Below, in pieces: positions 37,742 through 49,100 of a stretch of 64,000 nt of DNA. The stretch comes from Macrobrachium rosenbergii. Lineage: Eukaryota; Arthropoda; Malacostraca; Decapoda; Palaemonidae. Position numbers and translations under genes: made by a program. Every line of letters begins with the position of its first letter. The first letter of the stretch is position 1. The DNA is taken from contig NC_089794.1 of the NCBI RefSeq assembly GCF_040412425.1, positions 16,397,103 through 16,461,102 of the forward strand, read 5' to 3'. The notes under the pieces are model-generated. The model ran no database searches and was not told the DNA's origin. It was given only the letters and a program-made list of their open reading frames with translations.

Positions 37742-38201
37742 GGTGGTGTCCCATTTTAAGATTATTATTCGTATTCATTTGAAGGGTTTAAAGCAAACCC
37801 TTCCTTCTATGTTGCTGTGTGTAACAATGCCTCATACGAAAGAGAGAGAGAATTCTGCTGAGAGGTTTTATTCCGGTGGGTGATAATTAACTCGTACGTA
37901 TCAAGTCAAGGTACAATGATATATATTTTGATGGCGTACTGAGCACACACATTCTCCTTATTTCTACATTAGCTTCAACCCACATCAACCGACTGACAGC
38001 TAGAGTACATAATTCCTTTGTGAGTTAAGTGGCAGCTTGAATTTCCTTTCTTATGTTCAAAGGCAAAACAGATCACTGAGAATTGTTAACACAGTAGGAA
38101 GCTGAACTTGCACGTTTAAGTTTATTGCAGATGATAATGTCGTTCAACTCTACTTATGTCTAATTAGGGACTTTTTACTCTTTAATCACATAAATGCACA
38201 C

Positions 38202-38231
38202 GAGAGAGAGAGAAAGAGAGAGAGAGAGAGG
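38202..38231. repeat. Short (GA)n tract
   Basis: GA-rich run with one interruption; purine strand on plus, unlike the CT runs before it. Confidence 0.9.
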
Positions 38232-39230
38232 GGTGGATCTGTCACCTAAAGTGAATGCTGGAGTGTGCCACATTGTCCAAAGACATATGTTTTAATAATT
38301 GTATTTTTGTAGTTTTTAATTTAGTTAGTAGTTTCAAAACATTTTCCAAATATACCTTAGAATAGCAAGTTATAAATGGCAAGTCCTGAGATCAATCGCA
38401 CGAGTGTGCAGTTTGTGGCGGTCTACGTATTTGGCCCATTTCGCAAAGTATATGTCCATATACCCTATTAACCAATGTAGTGCTTAAAGTACCTTGCAGC
38501 CTCATCCCATATTGAACAGCGTGTGGTAGACCCATATACTGTTTTTTTTCTGTCATTAAGTTTTACCACATATTACACTGTTGTTGAGAGCTGCAAACCA
38601 AATAGTTAAAAACTATAAATTACCATTTTTGTGCAGTAAACATATACAACTTCTTTAGCAATATGAAGATAACTATCATTACAAAAACCTATTGTGCCAT
38701 ATCCACACACACATTTAAACTCCAAACTTTGTATTTCATTCTGATTTCTTGTATGTTCAATATAAGTAACAGAGTTGCAAATTTTATTGCCCAGGTTGTC
38801 AACAATTTTCTTACCATGCGGATTAGCAAGTATGCTATTATTTTCTTTTCTGCCTCCTTCATGAGTGAAAAACCTGACTGTCACTGGCTTCAGAATTAAA
38901 GGCTTATTTGCTATCTGTGGTGCAGTTTCTCCACTTAATGATCTAGGGGCACCGCTCTGCCTCGAGATGCATGTTTGTACTACAACTGTTTCTGGTATTC
39001 TTAGGACTATTATGTCAAGGTAGTACCACTTAGACCTACTACTGCGCCATTATTCCTTCTCGGGGATAGCTCCAGAAGGGATTAGCCTTCCAGTTCTCAC
39101 TTACTCTTTCTGAATGCGGTTTCTAAACACACGGCCACCCCCTCGCCCTACGGATGTTCTGATGGGTCTTGATAGTCTCCAAAGATTGAAAGATGCTGAT
39201 CAGAGGCAATGTTCATTTTGTTGATCATTA

Positions 39231-39271
39231 TGTATGTATGTATGTATGTATGTATGTATGTATGTATGTAT
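39231..39271. repeat. (TATG)n tetranucleotide microsatellite
   Basis: About ten perfect tatg units. Confidence 0.95.
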
Positions 39272-40863
39272 TAAAACACTATTCTGCCTTTTCATTGTTA
39301 TAGTTATTTATGTTTCAAGTATTACCCCGATGGAATTTGTTTTTATTTCAAAAAGTTAAAAGTCCATGTTAGTCTTTTTCAAGTAATTCGTCTGCTTTGT
39401 TTGTGTTGCCAAAACTGTCCAAGCAGAAGTCCTTATAGAATACTTATTTTTCAAGAAAATATGACATTATTGGCAATTTAATTGATTATTAGTGTTAATT
39501 AATGTGTGATTATTATTTAAATAAGTAAAATTTAAATACCAATATAAATTTAAGATTCATTTTTTAATAAAAAGACGATAGTACTATTTTTGAAAACCAC
39601 CAGCTCAAAAAACAGCAGACGAATTTTTTGCAGGGAAACATGCTTAAAATAATGATCCGACAGTTAAACAAAAACATTAAAAGGTATAAATAATGAAATA
39701 CGGCAAATACAGTATGTTTTAGCGTTCATTTTCTTTATCATGGTAGATTTTACCTGAAATTTATCGTAGATAAAAGTGTTCAAGTTATGCAGCTTTTAAG
39801 TTTCCAGTTATTATTTTTTGCATAAAAATTTCAAAGTAATTTTTGCAAATTCCACTCTCCAACTTTAATAGCTAATTAGTCAGTAGGCATTTTGCGATTA
39901 GTATTTTAAATTGAACAGGTAAAAATTTCACAGAGCACCCAAAATTTTAGACAATCCCATATGCTTGCAGGCCTTACCAAATGCTCTTTATGGAACAATT
40001 TTAAATAAATCTTTCAAATGGTCAGCCCAGACTCATTTATGTATTTATAAATATAATATTATATAAATTCAATCGTGGTTAACCTTATTTTCTTTGACAT
40101 TTTCAACGTTGTTGTGTTTACTTTTTAGTTCCGTTTACCATTTTGAATGATGTCAAAATCTCATTTTACAAGGCGACTTCACAAAAGTTCCCACAGATGC
40201 TAAAATCTTCTGTAAACACTTACATTTTTCGCACTTAATAACATAAGTACTTATATTTTTTCAAATTAAATTCTCTATATAGTCTTTTTTTACTATTTTT
40301 TAACACTACGAGGTGTTTAACATTTAGACGTCCGTCAAGTTTAAAGTTCGTCTTGCTGCTACTTTTACCAAACACTAAGAGCAAAGTACCTTTAAGATTA
40401 ATAATTTTCAAGTAACACACATCGTGACGAGTACTTTTTAAAACTAATTCGTTAGTATACTTACTTTTTTATTTTATATTTCTATTATCGCTTTATAGAA
40501 ATATTTATCTTCGTAAGTATTTTAAAGCTCAGACAATAGTTTTAAATCTAAAATTGGCTTTCCTTAAAATAGTTACCCTTTTATGTTTTTAATTTTATTT
40601 ATTTTAGCCAAATGGGCTTACAAATGAATAAAATTTACAAACAGAGAACATTAGAATGTATTCTTAACTTGTGCGTTATATAATTTCTATAAAATTTCTC
40701 ATATATTACGTAAAATTAAAGACTAAATCTTCGCGTAAATAAAAGTTTTCAATTACTATTTTTTTAAAAGTTACTTTTAACTGTCAATAGATGTCGGTAG
40801 CTGCATTGTTCACTGTTGCGAAGAACCTGAAGTTAACTATGAAAACTTGACGAAACCGCTAAA

Positions 40864-40961
40864 TAGGAATAATAACTAGTATTTCAAGCTTTAAGCATTA
40901 ATTTGTAATATGTAGGAATAATAACTAGTATTTCATGCTTTAAGCATTAATTTGTAGTATG
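40864..40961. repeat. 49-bp tandem duplication
   Basis: A unit starting taggaataataactagtatt is repeated head to tail (40864-40912 and 40913-40961) with two mismatches. Confidence 0.9.
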
Positions 40962-43394
40962 ATTTCGTGAATTGGAACGTTTTATAATTCTAGTCAGCTC
41001 TGTGATGGACACTGTCGAGGAAAATTTTACGTTTTTTGTCACGTTAAACTTATTTTTCCTTAACACTTGCTTAATTTGTGTATTTTATTCAGTCCAAGGT
41101 CACTGCATTCTTTACTTAATTATGTTATATCTTGTATCTATGGGTCCACAATAGAGGGGTTTTCAGTTAGTGTCTAGCCCTCCTCAGGAAATATACATCT
41201 AATAGAAGCTATAACTTGAGAATGATGATATAACGTATATGGAATTTCTGAAGGATTGTTATAACATCAGTCATTCGAATATACTAAAACTATCGAGAAA
41301 TGATTCGAAATAGTGTTCAAAGTGTTGAAAGAACTCCTCGGATGAACGGGATAGTATTGGAACTTAGTTACGTCACTTGATACTGTTGACAAGTACACAC
41401 GAAACATCGCATCACAATTTTACGTGATTGATTATTTGTCTACATTATATATCATGTAAGTCTGGTCATGATAATCGAAAGGACGCTAATGAATGTATTT
41501 GGTATATTAAAGTGGTATGAAGTGTTACTTGATTAAAAGTTTATTATGAAAAGGGATCTCCAGACTTAAAACCTGCCATAAGTTATTCACTAACGAAGCT
41601 ACTGTCGCCTTCACCTTTAACCGCTAAGTCAACAATATAACGGCATTCCGTACTGTGCAAAGAGCCCTACAAAGATTAATAACCGAATTTTAAGTTGTTC
41701 ATGGGCGGCATAGGGAGTGGTCTTCAGGCTAGAGGTGTATTCATGAAGGGATTTTAGGTAAAACTAAAGAATCCCACCCAGCTTCGTTCCTGCTAAGTTA
41801 GTTGTCTACCGGAATATTTAATGCCCCTTGCATGTTCTTTATGATTATGTCATATCTTTGTGTTTATGGTATTAACCATCTTTTGATTATGTTTTCACGT
41901 TCAACCCCAAGGGGCTGTTCCTAAACTGGACACCACACCTAACCTAAGCAAGGGGTAGTGAAGGATAGTTCATAATATGCAATCAAAATTTTGATCACGG
42001 TGCAGAAGAATATTTTTTCTTTCAACACCAAACCCTCTAATTTTGGTTGGGTTAGGCTAATGTAGTTCAAGGTAAATCAAGTTAGGTATATTTCAAAGAG
42101 GTTATCAGATTGCTAAGTGAAATACTATTTCTTTTCTTGTTTCAAAGGAACAATGGTGTTTATGAATGAAAGGTATTTTGATCTATTGTATAGTGATATT
42201 ATCGTGATATTACTAAGCTTGGTATATAAATTAATATATACAGTAGGCTATACAATAAAGTGCAAATTGTGAACCATAAGCCAAGATGTTTTGGTTTTAA
42301 TTTTTCTGCTCTTAGTTATAAAGAAAATTTAGCATTGCAACAATCATTAAACTTGCGGTGTTTTCTAGTTTTTATTATGTCACATTTAAGAATGTTTTGC
42401 AGTTTTAACTGACCAGTCTGTTTCTGTATTTGTTAAATGGATGAAGTATGTTACTGCTAATCTAGTTAGGTTTTGATACAGCAATGGTATCCAGGGTTTT
42501 ATAATATGAGATATATCATAGCCTAACTTGAATCTTATTAGAGTAACGAACTTACTAATACCAGATAATTTTGGTGTGAAATTAAATCATGTCTTTGGTG
42601 AAATCCACTTTAAAGTTTAGTTGACAATGTGCAAACAGAATTTTTAACTTTTTGCTGAAATAGTTTAATTTGTAGAGCACTGAATGAGTTCAGCTCAGTT
42701 TAAGTAAATATAATTGAAAATGGGTCAAGTTAGACAAATTTTAAGACTATCAAATTGCTAATAAAGTACTGATGCTGCTTTTCATGTTTAAAAGAAAGTA
42801 GTGGCTGGTGTTTTAAATATACCTAGTGATTACCAGGCTTGATTAGTCAAACTGATTACTTAGACAATTGTTTCTTTTTTTGTAATGGCTAGTTATACAT
42901 CAAAATTTGATGAATTTAAAACATTTTGAAGTAAACCGGACTGTTAAATCTGGCTATGGGAAAAGTGATGTATTTTTTTAGGTTAGGTTCTTTTAAGCAT
43001 TTTTAACCATAGCTGTAAGCCTCTCAGACTTTTTTAGTGATGGTATGCTTTGCCATAATTGTTCCTCTTTAGCACTATGTTTTTGCTTGCAAGTAATTAT
43101 TACAGCTGCAATTTCAGGAAATCAAATTATGTAAAACCATTATATTCCTGTTAAATGTAGTCCCAAGTAACCCTTTTAACCCTGCTCCTTTAAAGTGGAT
43201 TTCACCAAAGACATGATTCATAGAGGTTGGCTTCAGAGGATATTAACCTTAACCCTTTGACTCATATTGATGAAATGAGGTTGCTCATCCCTTGCTGTTC
43301 CTACCCTGTTTGTGACCAACCACAGTTGAATAGGTTCATAAGTTATTGCTAAGGTATTTAGTGGCATCATGGATTTTTCAGGAAACAGCCATAA

Positions 43395-43838
43395 GTTTCT
43401 CTCGAGTACACTCCAGGGAAGAGGAATGTGGTGGCGGACACCCTGAGCAGATTGGACCAGATAGTGGGAACGGAATGGTCTTTGGAACAATCATTAGCAG
43501 ACAGACTGTTCAAGTTGTGGGTAGGCCCCACTAGATCTGTTTGCATTGTCAAGGAATCACAAGCTACCCCTGTACTGCTCTCCAGTCCCAGACAAGAAAG
43601 CCGTGCAAGACGCATTCCAACACCAGTGGGACAACTTAGAAGTGTACGTGTTCCCTCCGTTCAGCCAAATCAGAAGGGTGAGCAACAGATGCTTCATTTC
43701 CCAAGGTCAAGGATGACGTTAGTAGCCCCAAAGTGGCCCCAGGCGGAGTGGTATGCGGATCTTCTACATCCTCTGGTAGACATTCCAAGATATCTGCCCA
43801 TAACACCAAATCTGCTAAAACAAGAGTACAGCAGGTGA
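43395..43838 (+). pseudogene. DIRS RT/RNase H C-terminal region, broken
   Basis: One frame reads SLEYTPGKRNVVADTLSR, a form of the RNase H end block (G-x-x-N-x-x-AD-x-LSR) seen in DIRS and related RT polyproteins. It is followed by TEWSLEQSLADRLFKLW. A +1 shift then gives a stretch with KLPLYCSPVPD-like and DNLEVYVFPPFSQIRR blocks, and another shift leads to APKWPQAEWYADLLHPLVDIP. In intact elements these are continuous, so there are at least two frameshifts. There is no start region and no RT catalytic YxDD in the window. Confidence 0.82.
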
Positions 43839-44936
43839 GTACATTGACAGTAGATGCCCTCCAACTTCACGGCTGGAGACTATCAAGCAACTACTCAGAG
43901 AGAAAGGTTTTTCTAAAAAAGTTGCAAAAGTCATTGCCAGCTCAGTTAAACAATCCTCAATCAAACTCTACCAAGGGAAGTGGACGATCTTTTTGGATTG
44001 GTACAGTAAAAGGAATTTACATCCCCTCAAAACAATTATAAAAAATGTAGCTGAGTTCCTTCTTTTTCTGAGACATGAGAAAAACCTCTCTGCATCGGTT
44101 GTGAAAGGATACAGAGCTGCCCTCTCCAAATTGTTTTAAAGCAAGGGGCATGGAGTTGTATGCATCTTGGGAATTATCAGATATGATAAAAAATTTTGAG
44201 AAAAGTTGTTCCCCCAGAGTTCTAAAACCACCTGAATGGCATTTAACCAAAGTTTTGGCTTCTTTGACTAAGTCTCTGTATGAACCTATCAAGACTTCTT
44301 CAGACAGGGACTTGACCTTCAGGACAGTGTTTCTTCTAGCTTTGGCATCAGCAAAGAGAGTAGATGAGATTCATGCACTTTCATATGATGTCACTCATAC
44401 CCGTGGTTGGACAGATTGGCTTTTAAATTCTTCCTGTCTTCATTGCAAAGACACAAAATCCAATGTCTCATGACCCAAGGTTTGATGGCTTCTCCATTCC
44501 CTCTCTTAAGGATTTTGTTGGCAACAAACGGGAGGAAATGTTGCTATGCCCAATACATGCTGTAAAACTGCTGTACCTGAAGCACACAGCCTCCCTCAGA
44601 CCAGCGCAGCATAGACTGTTCATTAGTAGGGGGTGAACTAAGAAGGAGATTTCTAAGAATACAGTCTCCTTCTGGCTGAGAGAAGTGATAAACAAATCCT
44701 ACAGTTTGGAACGAGATGTATCTCCTGTCCCAAAAAATATCAAGGCACATGACATCAGAAGTATTGGCTCTATAGTTGCTTTTAAGAAGAACTACATTGT
44801 GGGACACAGTCTTAATGGCAGGGTTTGGAAGAGACAAACTACCTTTACATCTTTTTATTTAGAAGCTTTGAGGCACAAATCCTTTAACACTTTCTTCACC
44901 TTGGGTCCATTGGTAGCAGCCCAGCAAGTGATGTGA
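43839..44936 (+). pseudogene. DIRS tyrosine recombinase, decayed
   Basis: In order, spread over several frames: an N-terminal core-binding part (LQLHGWRLSSNYSERKVFL, then a block with AEFLLFLRHEKNLSASVVKGY near 44.05-44.12 kb), then the catalytic domain. The first catalytic Arg is seen in LALASAKRVDEIHALS (about 44.34-44.38 kb). The HxxR box is seen in KAHDIRSIGS (about 44.74-44.76 kb). The catalytic Tyr is in TFTSFYLEAL (about 44.85-44.87 kb). The protein ends LGPLVAAQQVM and TGA at 44934-44936. All key residues of the active site are still visible, but premature stops (near 44.14, 44.47 and 44.63 kb) and frame changes make it non-functional. The family's usual role is integration of the circular DNA copy. 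Confidence 0.87.
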
Positions 44937-45210
44937 AGGATGTGGACTCTTAACTCTGTTGGCATACGTGGACGGTTCCCTTGCTTCGTGACCGCTTGGT
45001 TCCAACAGGTTCTGAACATAGACCTTCTTGCTCTGTTGGTAATGTAGAGCTGACACAATAGCTCCGTTACGTTGCTTAGGTGTCCACAGACGTTCCATGA
45101 GAAGATTGAGTATTAAGGGTGAGTATTATTCTCTAAACATTCTTTTTCATGTAGCTTTCATGCTAATTTTTTTATTTTTGAGAGATTACTCTTCCTCCCC
45201 TCTATGAGTC

Positions 45211-45232
45211 TCCTGATCACAGGATGTTGTGG
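45211..45232. repeat. Short copy of the inverted-repeat core (DIRS internal-repeat-like)
   Basis: The 22 bases from tcctgatcac to gttgtgg match 45508-45529 at 20 of 22 positions in the same orientation. They are also partly complementary to the inner end of the left arm at 45299-45314. Confidence 0.7.
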
Positions 45233-45252
45233 AATTATATCAGTATTGGAAC

Positions 45253-45575
45253 AAATGACAAATTAAACAGAAATTTGTATTTTTCCTAACATACAAACCC
45301 ACAACATCATGTGACTTTAATTTCCCTCCTCATTCCACCCGTCTTGCCTGATCTCTCTCACGTCCTCCTTGGGGAAGCGTGTGGCACAGTGCCACTCCAT
45401 CTAATTCACAATTGAGGGTATGAGGTACTGGGTACACCTTAAGTAGCCAGTGCTACTCTTCAAAGTGAGTCTATCATAGCCGTCTGCGCATGCATGCCTA
45501 GGGATACTCCTAATCACATGATGTTGTGGGTTTGTATGTTAGGAAAAATACAAATTTCTGTTTAATTTGTCATTT
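45253..45575. repeat. Perfect 62-bp inverted repeat with 199-bp spacer
   Basis: The left arm 45253-45314 (starting AAATGACAAATTAAACAG, ending CATCATGTGA) is the exact reverse complement of the right arm 45514-45575. Homology stops at both outer and inner borders. No target duplication is evident outside the arms. The spacer is GC-richer and non-coding. It is either a MITE-like element or the terminal repeat set of the adjacent DIRS copy. Perfect arms imply recent origin or gene-conversion-like homogenisation. Confidence 0.88.
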
Positions 45576-45656
45576 CTAGCTGGAGAGGGGGGGTTGTTAA
45601 CCATTGAGATAATAATAATGATAGTTGGGAGGAGACCTTCTCAGAGGGCAGTAGCA

Positions 45657-46117
45657 TCGAAAATAATGGCTGTTCCTACGGCATTCAGTTTGTATAGAGT
45701 CTTCTTTATTCGTCTTACAATGTTCTTTTCATCAGTGTGTCGCTGGTGTATTAAGTATCTTAGGGACATATAAAGTTTTTTATAAAGTTTTCCTGTTGTC
45801 TTAGTTTTATTACCTCTTAACGTTTTGACACACGCTCAGGTGGTGATTTACAAAGAGTGAATGAATTAACGTTTTGACACACGCTCAGGTGGTGATTTAC
45901 AAAGAGTGAATGAATTGACATGCAAATTACATAGGTAATTCAATCCTTTCATTTTTTGTCAAAACATTAGAGGTAATGAAACTAAGACAATGGTAAAACT
46001 TTATATGCCCCTAGGAAACTTCATACACCAGCTACACACCGATGTAAAGAAGATTGAAAGACAAATAGAGAGGACTCTATACAAATTGAATGCTGTAGAA
46101 ATAGTCATTATTTTCAA
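45657..46117. repeat. Long imperfect inverted repeat (foldback element)
   Basis: The left arm (about 45657-45832) and right arm (about 45957-46117) are reverse complements over some 160-175 bp with scattered mismatches and small indels. Shared blocks include GCATTCA(G/A)TTTGTATAGAGTC, TAGCTGGTGTAT-like, CATATAAAGTTTT and TTGTCTTAGTTT(T/C)ATTACCTCT. The loop holds a 49-bp tandem duplication. No coding sequence was found. A transcript across it would form a long hairpin. Confidence 0.85.
45819..45916. repeat. 49-bp perfect tandem duplication in the foldback loop
   Basis: A unit starting aacgttttgacacacgctca is present twice without mismatch (45819-45867 and 45868-45916). The first copy overlaps the inner end of the left arm. 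Confidence 0.93.
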
Positions 46118-49100
46118 TAATAGTAGTAACAATAATAATTTTATTCTCATTGTAGACCAAATGTTATAACATTAACAGTTTACTATTGCAGACAGTAAGT
46201 GGACACTTGATGTCTGATTATAGCTAATTGTGTGCTTATTTTGATAAGGTGCCAACTAAAAGACCTCAGTTTTCCATGATTTAATCAATTTATCATCTTT
46301 CCAGTGATCTATGGCTTGCCAGTCTTTTATGGATGCCAACTACATTATTATGACTGTTTTGTTATGCTGCCATGCTAGATGTGATACATTTTTGTTAAAT
46401 CTCTTTGAAGTGAATGGTAGTGTAAAGTACAGGTTAGTTTTGGGTGGGAACTATATGTAATTCCTTTTCTGAAGTTATCTAGACAATATCCTAATCAAGT
46501 CTATAATACAGGGGCTTTGTTACCTAACAGGAATTGTTAGTAATCAGACAGCTAGGTGTCTGTGAAATTCAGGTGCTACTGTAACATCTAATTCAGATTC
46601 ATAACTGTTTATTATAGTTTGCTGATTGAAATCTACACCAAGAAACCTCTGTCACTTTCTTTTTAGTGGTCTTTGCAGTGCAGTCTAACCTTTATTTGCT
46701 TCGGTATTTATTGTGACTAAAAATTTTTATCAAGATGTCTGTGATAAAAAAGACACTCAACACTAGTCTGAAAAGACCCTGTCACATTTGTGTCCTCTGT
46801 AAAGGGTCATAGGTATAGGGTGCCTGTGGCATTTGTTAACTAATCTTCATCATGATACCCTGTAAGCCAGGAGATCTTAGTTTGACATGCACTTAATTTC
46901 TTCGTATCTTTTCAGGAGAGCATCAACAGCCTTCATGCATAAGTAGGACAAGTTGATTAGAACCCAGTCTTGTACTTGGAAGTCCACAACAATATGCTGT
47001 GAAAGAAGAGTGACAACCTCAAGAGACTACAGCATACTGAAATTTATCAAAGTTTTTATTAATGTATGTGTTAGTTTATCAGGGTCATAACAGTGCCTGT
47101 TAACCCTGCTGAGTAGAGTTCACCCTTTCTTGTACAGTAATTTCTTAGTAGGAACAGTGGTAGCCTTTTAAGTGAAGTAGTTCACGATGGTCTGAATATA
47201 TAATTTATAACCTAAACCTGCAACAGGTTCAATATTTCAGGGTATATGTTTCTCACATTCTTTTTTCAATATAATGGATAGCCTCTAGCTTAGTATTATT
47301 TGGGATACAAGGATTTTTTTACTTGAATTTTTTTATTAGTTATATTACTGGTTCTAAAGTAGCTCAGTGTTCATCTGTATACTGTATAGTTTTCATACTT
47401 GAAACTTGGTTTAATACAACTTGTTAAACGTTTAATATCAGCTGAAATATTGCCCATTATGTTTCGTTTAGTTCAGCTTATTTCATTTTATATAACGTAG
47501 TATATATTCAAAAGACATTTCTCATCTTGATATAAACTGAAAAGGAACTCATGAAGCCTCAGGATATGTAATCTTTTTCTGTTTACATAGTATTAATCAT
47601 AAATTTCTTATCATTGTTATTTCAGCTGCTGGGTAGTCATGGCAACTTTGATTTTTTTTTTTATATAGGATAGTCTAGTATGTTTAAGGTTAATATTTTT
47701 GTTAACTTTCTTCAGTACCACTTGTCAGGTAATTGATTATATTTTAGAATACATACATATTCGCTTAGAACTTTAGTTTTCATGTGCAGTATCTACTAGG
47801 TTGTTGTTCAATGCATACTCATCTGAGTAAAGAGATTTTACAACCTAGTTCTGTTAAGATTCATGATAGGTATTTTTACTATTCTCAGTCATTTTTATGA
47901 AGTGGATATGTGACTAAAAGTGGTTCATTAGTTAGAAAGAGGAGGCTTGATTGATTTTATTGAATATATTGATTATAGCCAATCTAGATAGGAGTAGTTT
48001 TTTATAGGAATAGTTTTTTGAAATAAAATCTACAAGTTGTTAATCTTCATAGAATTGATACTATTTTCAGCTAAATTACAAATGACACCTGATAGTTTTT
48101 CTCAGTGAGTTATAGATAGATGAAGCAGCTTACATCATAGTGAGGACTTGGAGTATAGCTTCTAATACATACTACTCACAGCCTTAATCCATGGTTTGCT
48201 TCAGCTATTGAATTTATATCACTTAATTCAGAATTGAGTTTTCAATAGCTTCTAGGTTGTGTGTCAGAGTAATGTTATGTAAGCATTAGAATTTATACCT
48301 AACTCAGGGCATAGGTTACTTACAGGCTTTTTTGACATAGGAGGGATATCACAGACTGAAGTACTCACATTTTTACATTGTAGGATAGGAAATATTTCAG
48401 AATTTAGGTTCTTAGTTTTTATTTTAATCATGTTAACAAAAGGAGAATTTGGTATAATTATCATGTGATTGAATCATTTTATATCCATACAGTAAAAAGC
48501 TTGCCATGAAAATATTGGATTTTGGTTACTATTCAACAAAAATGGTAACAAATTATGCACCATTGAGTATCCTGTTAAGAGCATAATTACCGTGGCATCT
48601 CTGCATATCTCCAGACACTGCTGAAATATGAAAGTCCCAAACTGAAGTGTTACTTTAAGAATAGTTTCATTTAGTTGACAAAAGTATTGCTGATAAGTGG
48701 TGTACAATGAGTAAACTGGTTACGGGAGTTTGCCATTACTATGGTATTATAGTTAAATGAATTAGGCAATACTAGTCATTTCTCCAGTTGAATGCATTAC
48801 TTAGAGGGCATTTTGTTTTTTCTGAAAATAATACAGTACTTTAGGTAAATAAATCATTAAGTAAACTCACATTCAAAGTATTGTTTTAAATGGGGCTAGG
48901 TTTTGTTAACAATTTTTATCTTGCGTATGAATAAGTAAACTCAAGGATATTTTTGTTATATGAATGAATAAGCAGCCTTAATTATGAGAACTGTTTATTT
49001 CAATACTACATTGATGGGTTGACTGTATTAAAAGATTCAAATCCATTTTTTCACTAGAGAATTAAATATCTTGACATATTGTAAAAGGGAAATTAGTTTC

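Larger units (their letters stand above)
37516..43379 (+). other. Putative first intron of gene B or intergenic DNA
   Basis: AT-rich sequence with a (CT)n run at 37662-37737, a short (GA)n at 38202-38231, a (TATG)n run at 39231-39271 and a 49-bp tandem duplication at 40864-40961. Between 39.4 and 40.8 kb GC content is especially low. No exon with convincing splice signals was seen. Confidence 0.4.
43380..45110 (+). mobile_element. DIRS-type retrotransposon remnant (RNase H end plus tyrosine recombinase)
   Basis: Two decayed coding parts lie in the order found in DIRS elements. First comes the end of the RT/RNase H polyprotein (NVVADTLSR and downstream conserved region), then a tyrosine recombinase running to a stop at 44936. 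DIRS elements use such a recombinase instead of a DDE integrase. The copy is truncated at the 5' end, since no RT palm motifs were seen upstream, and it carries several frameshifts and stops. The codon composition is markedly GC-richer than the flanks. Inverted-repeat sequence follows at 45.21-45.58 kb and may belong to its 3' end. Confidence 0.85.
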
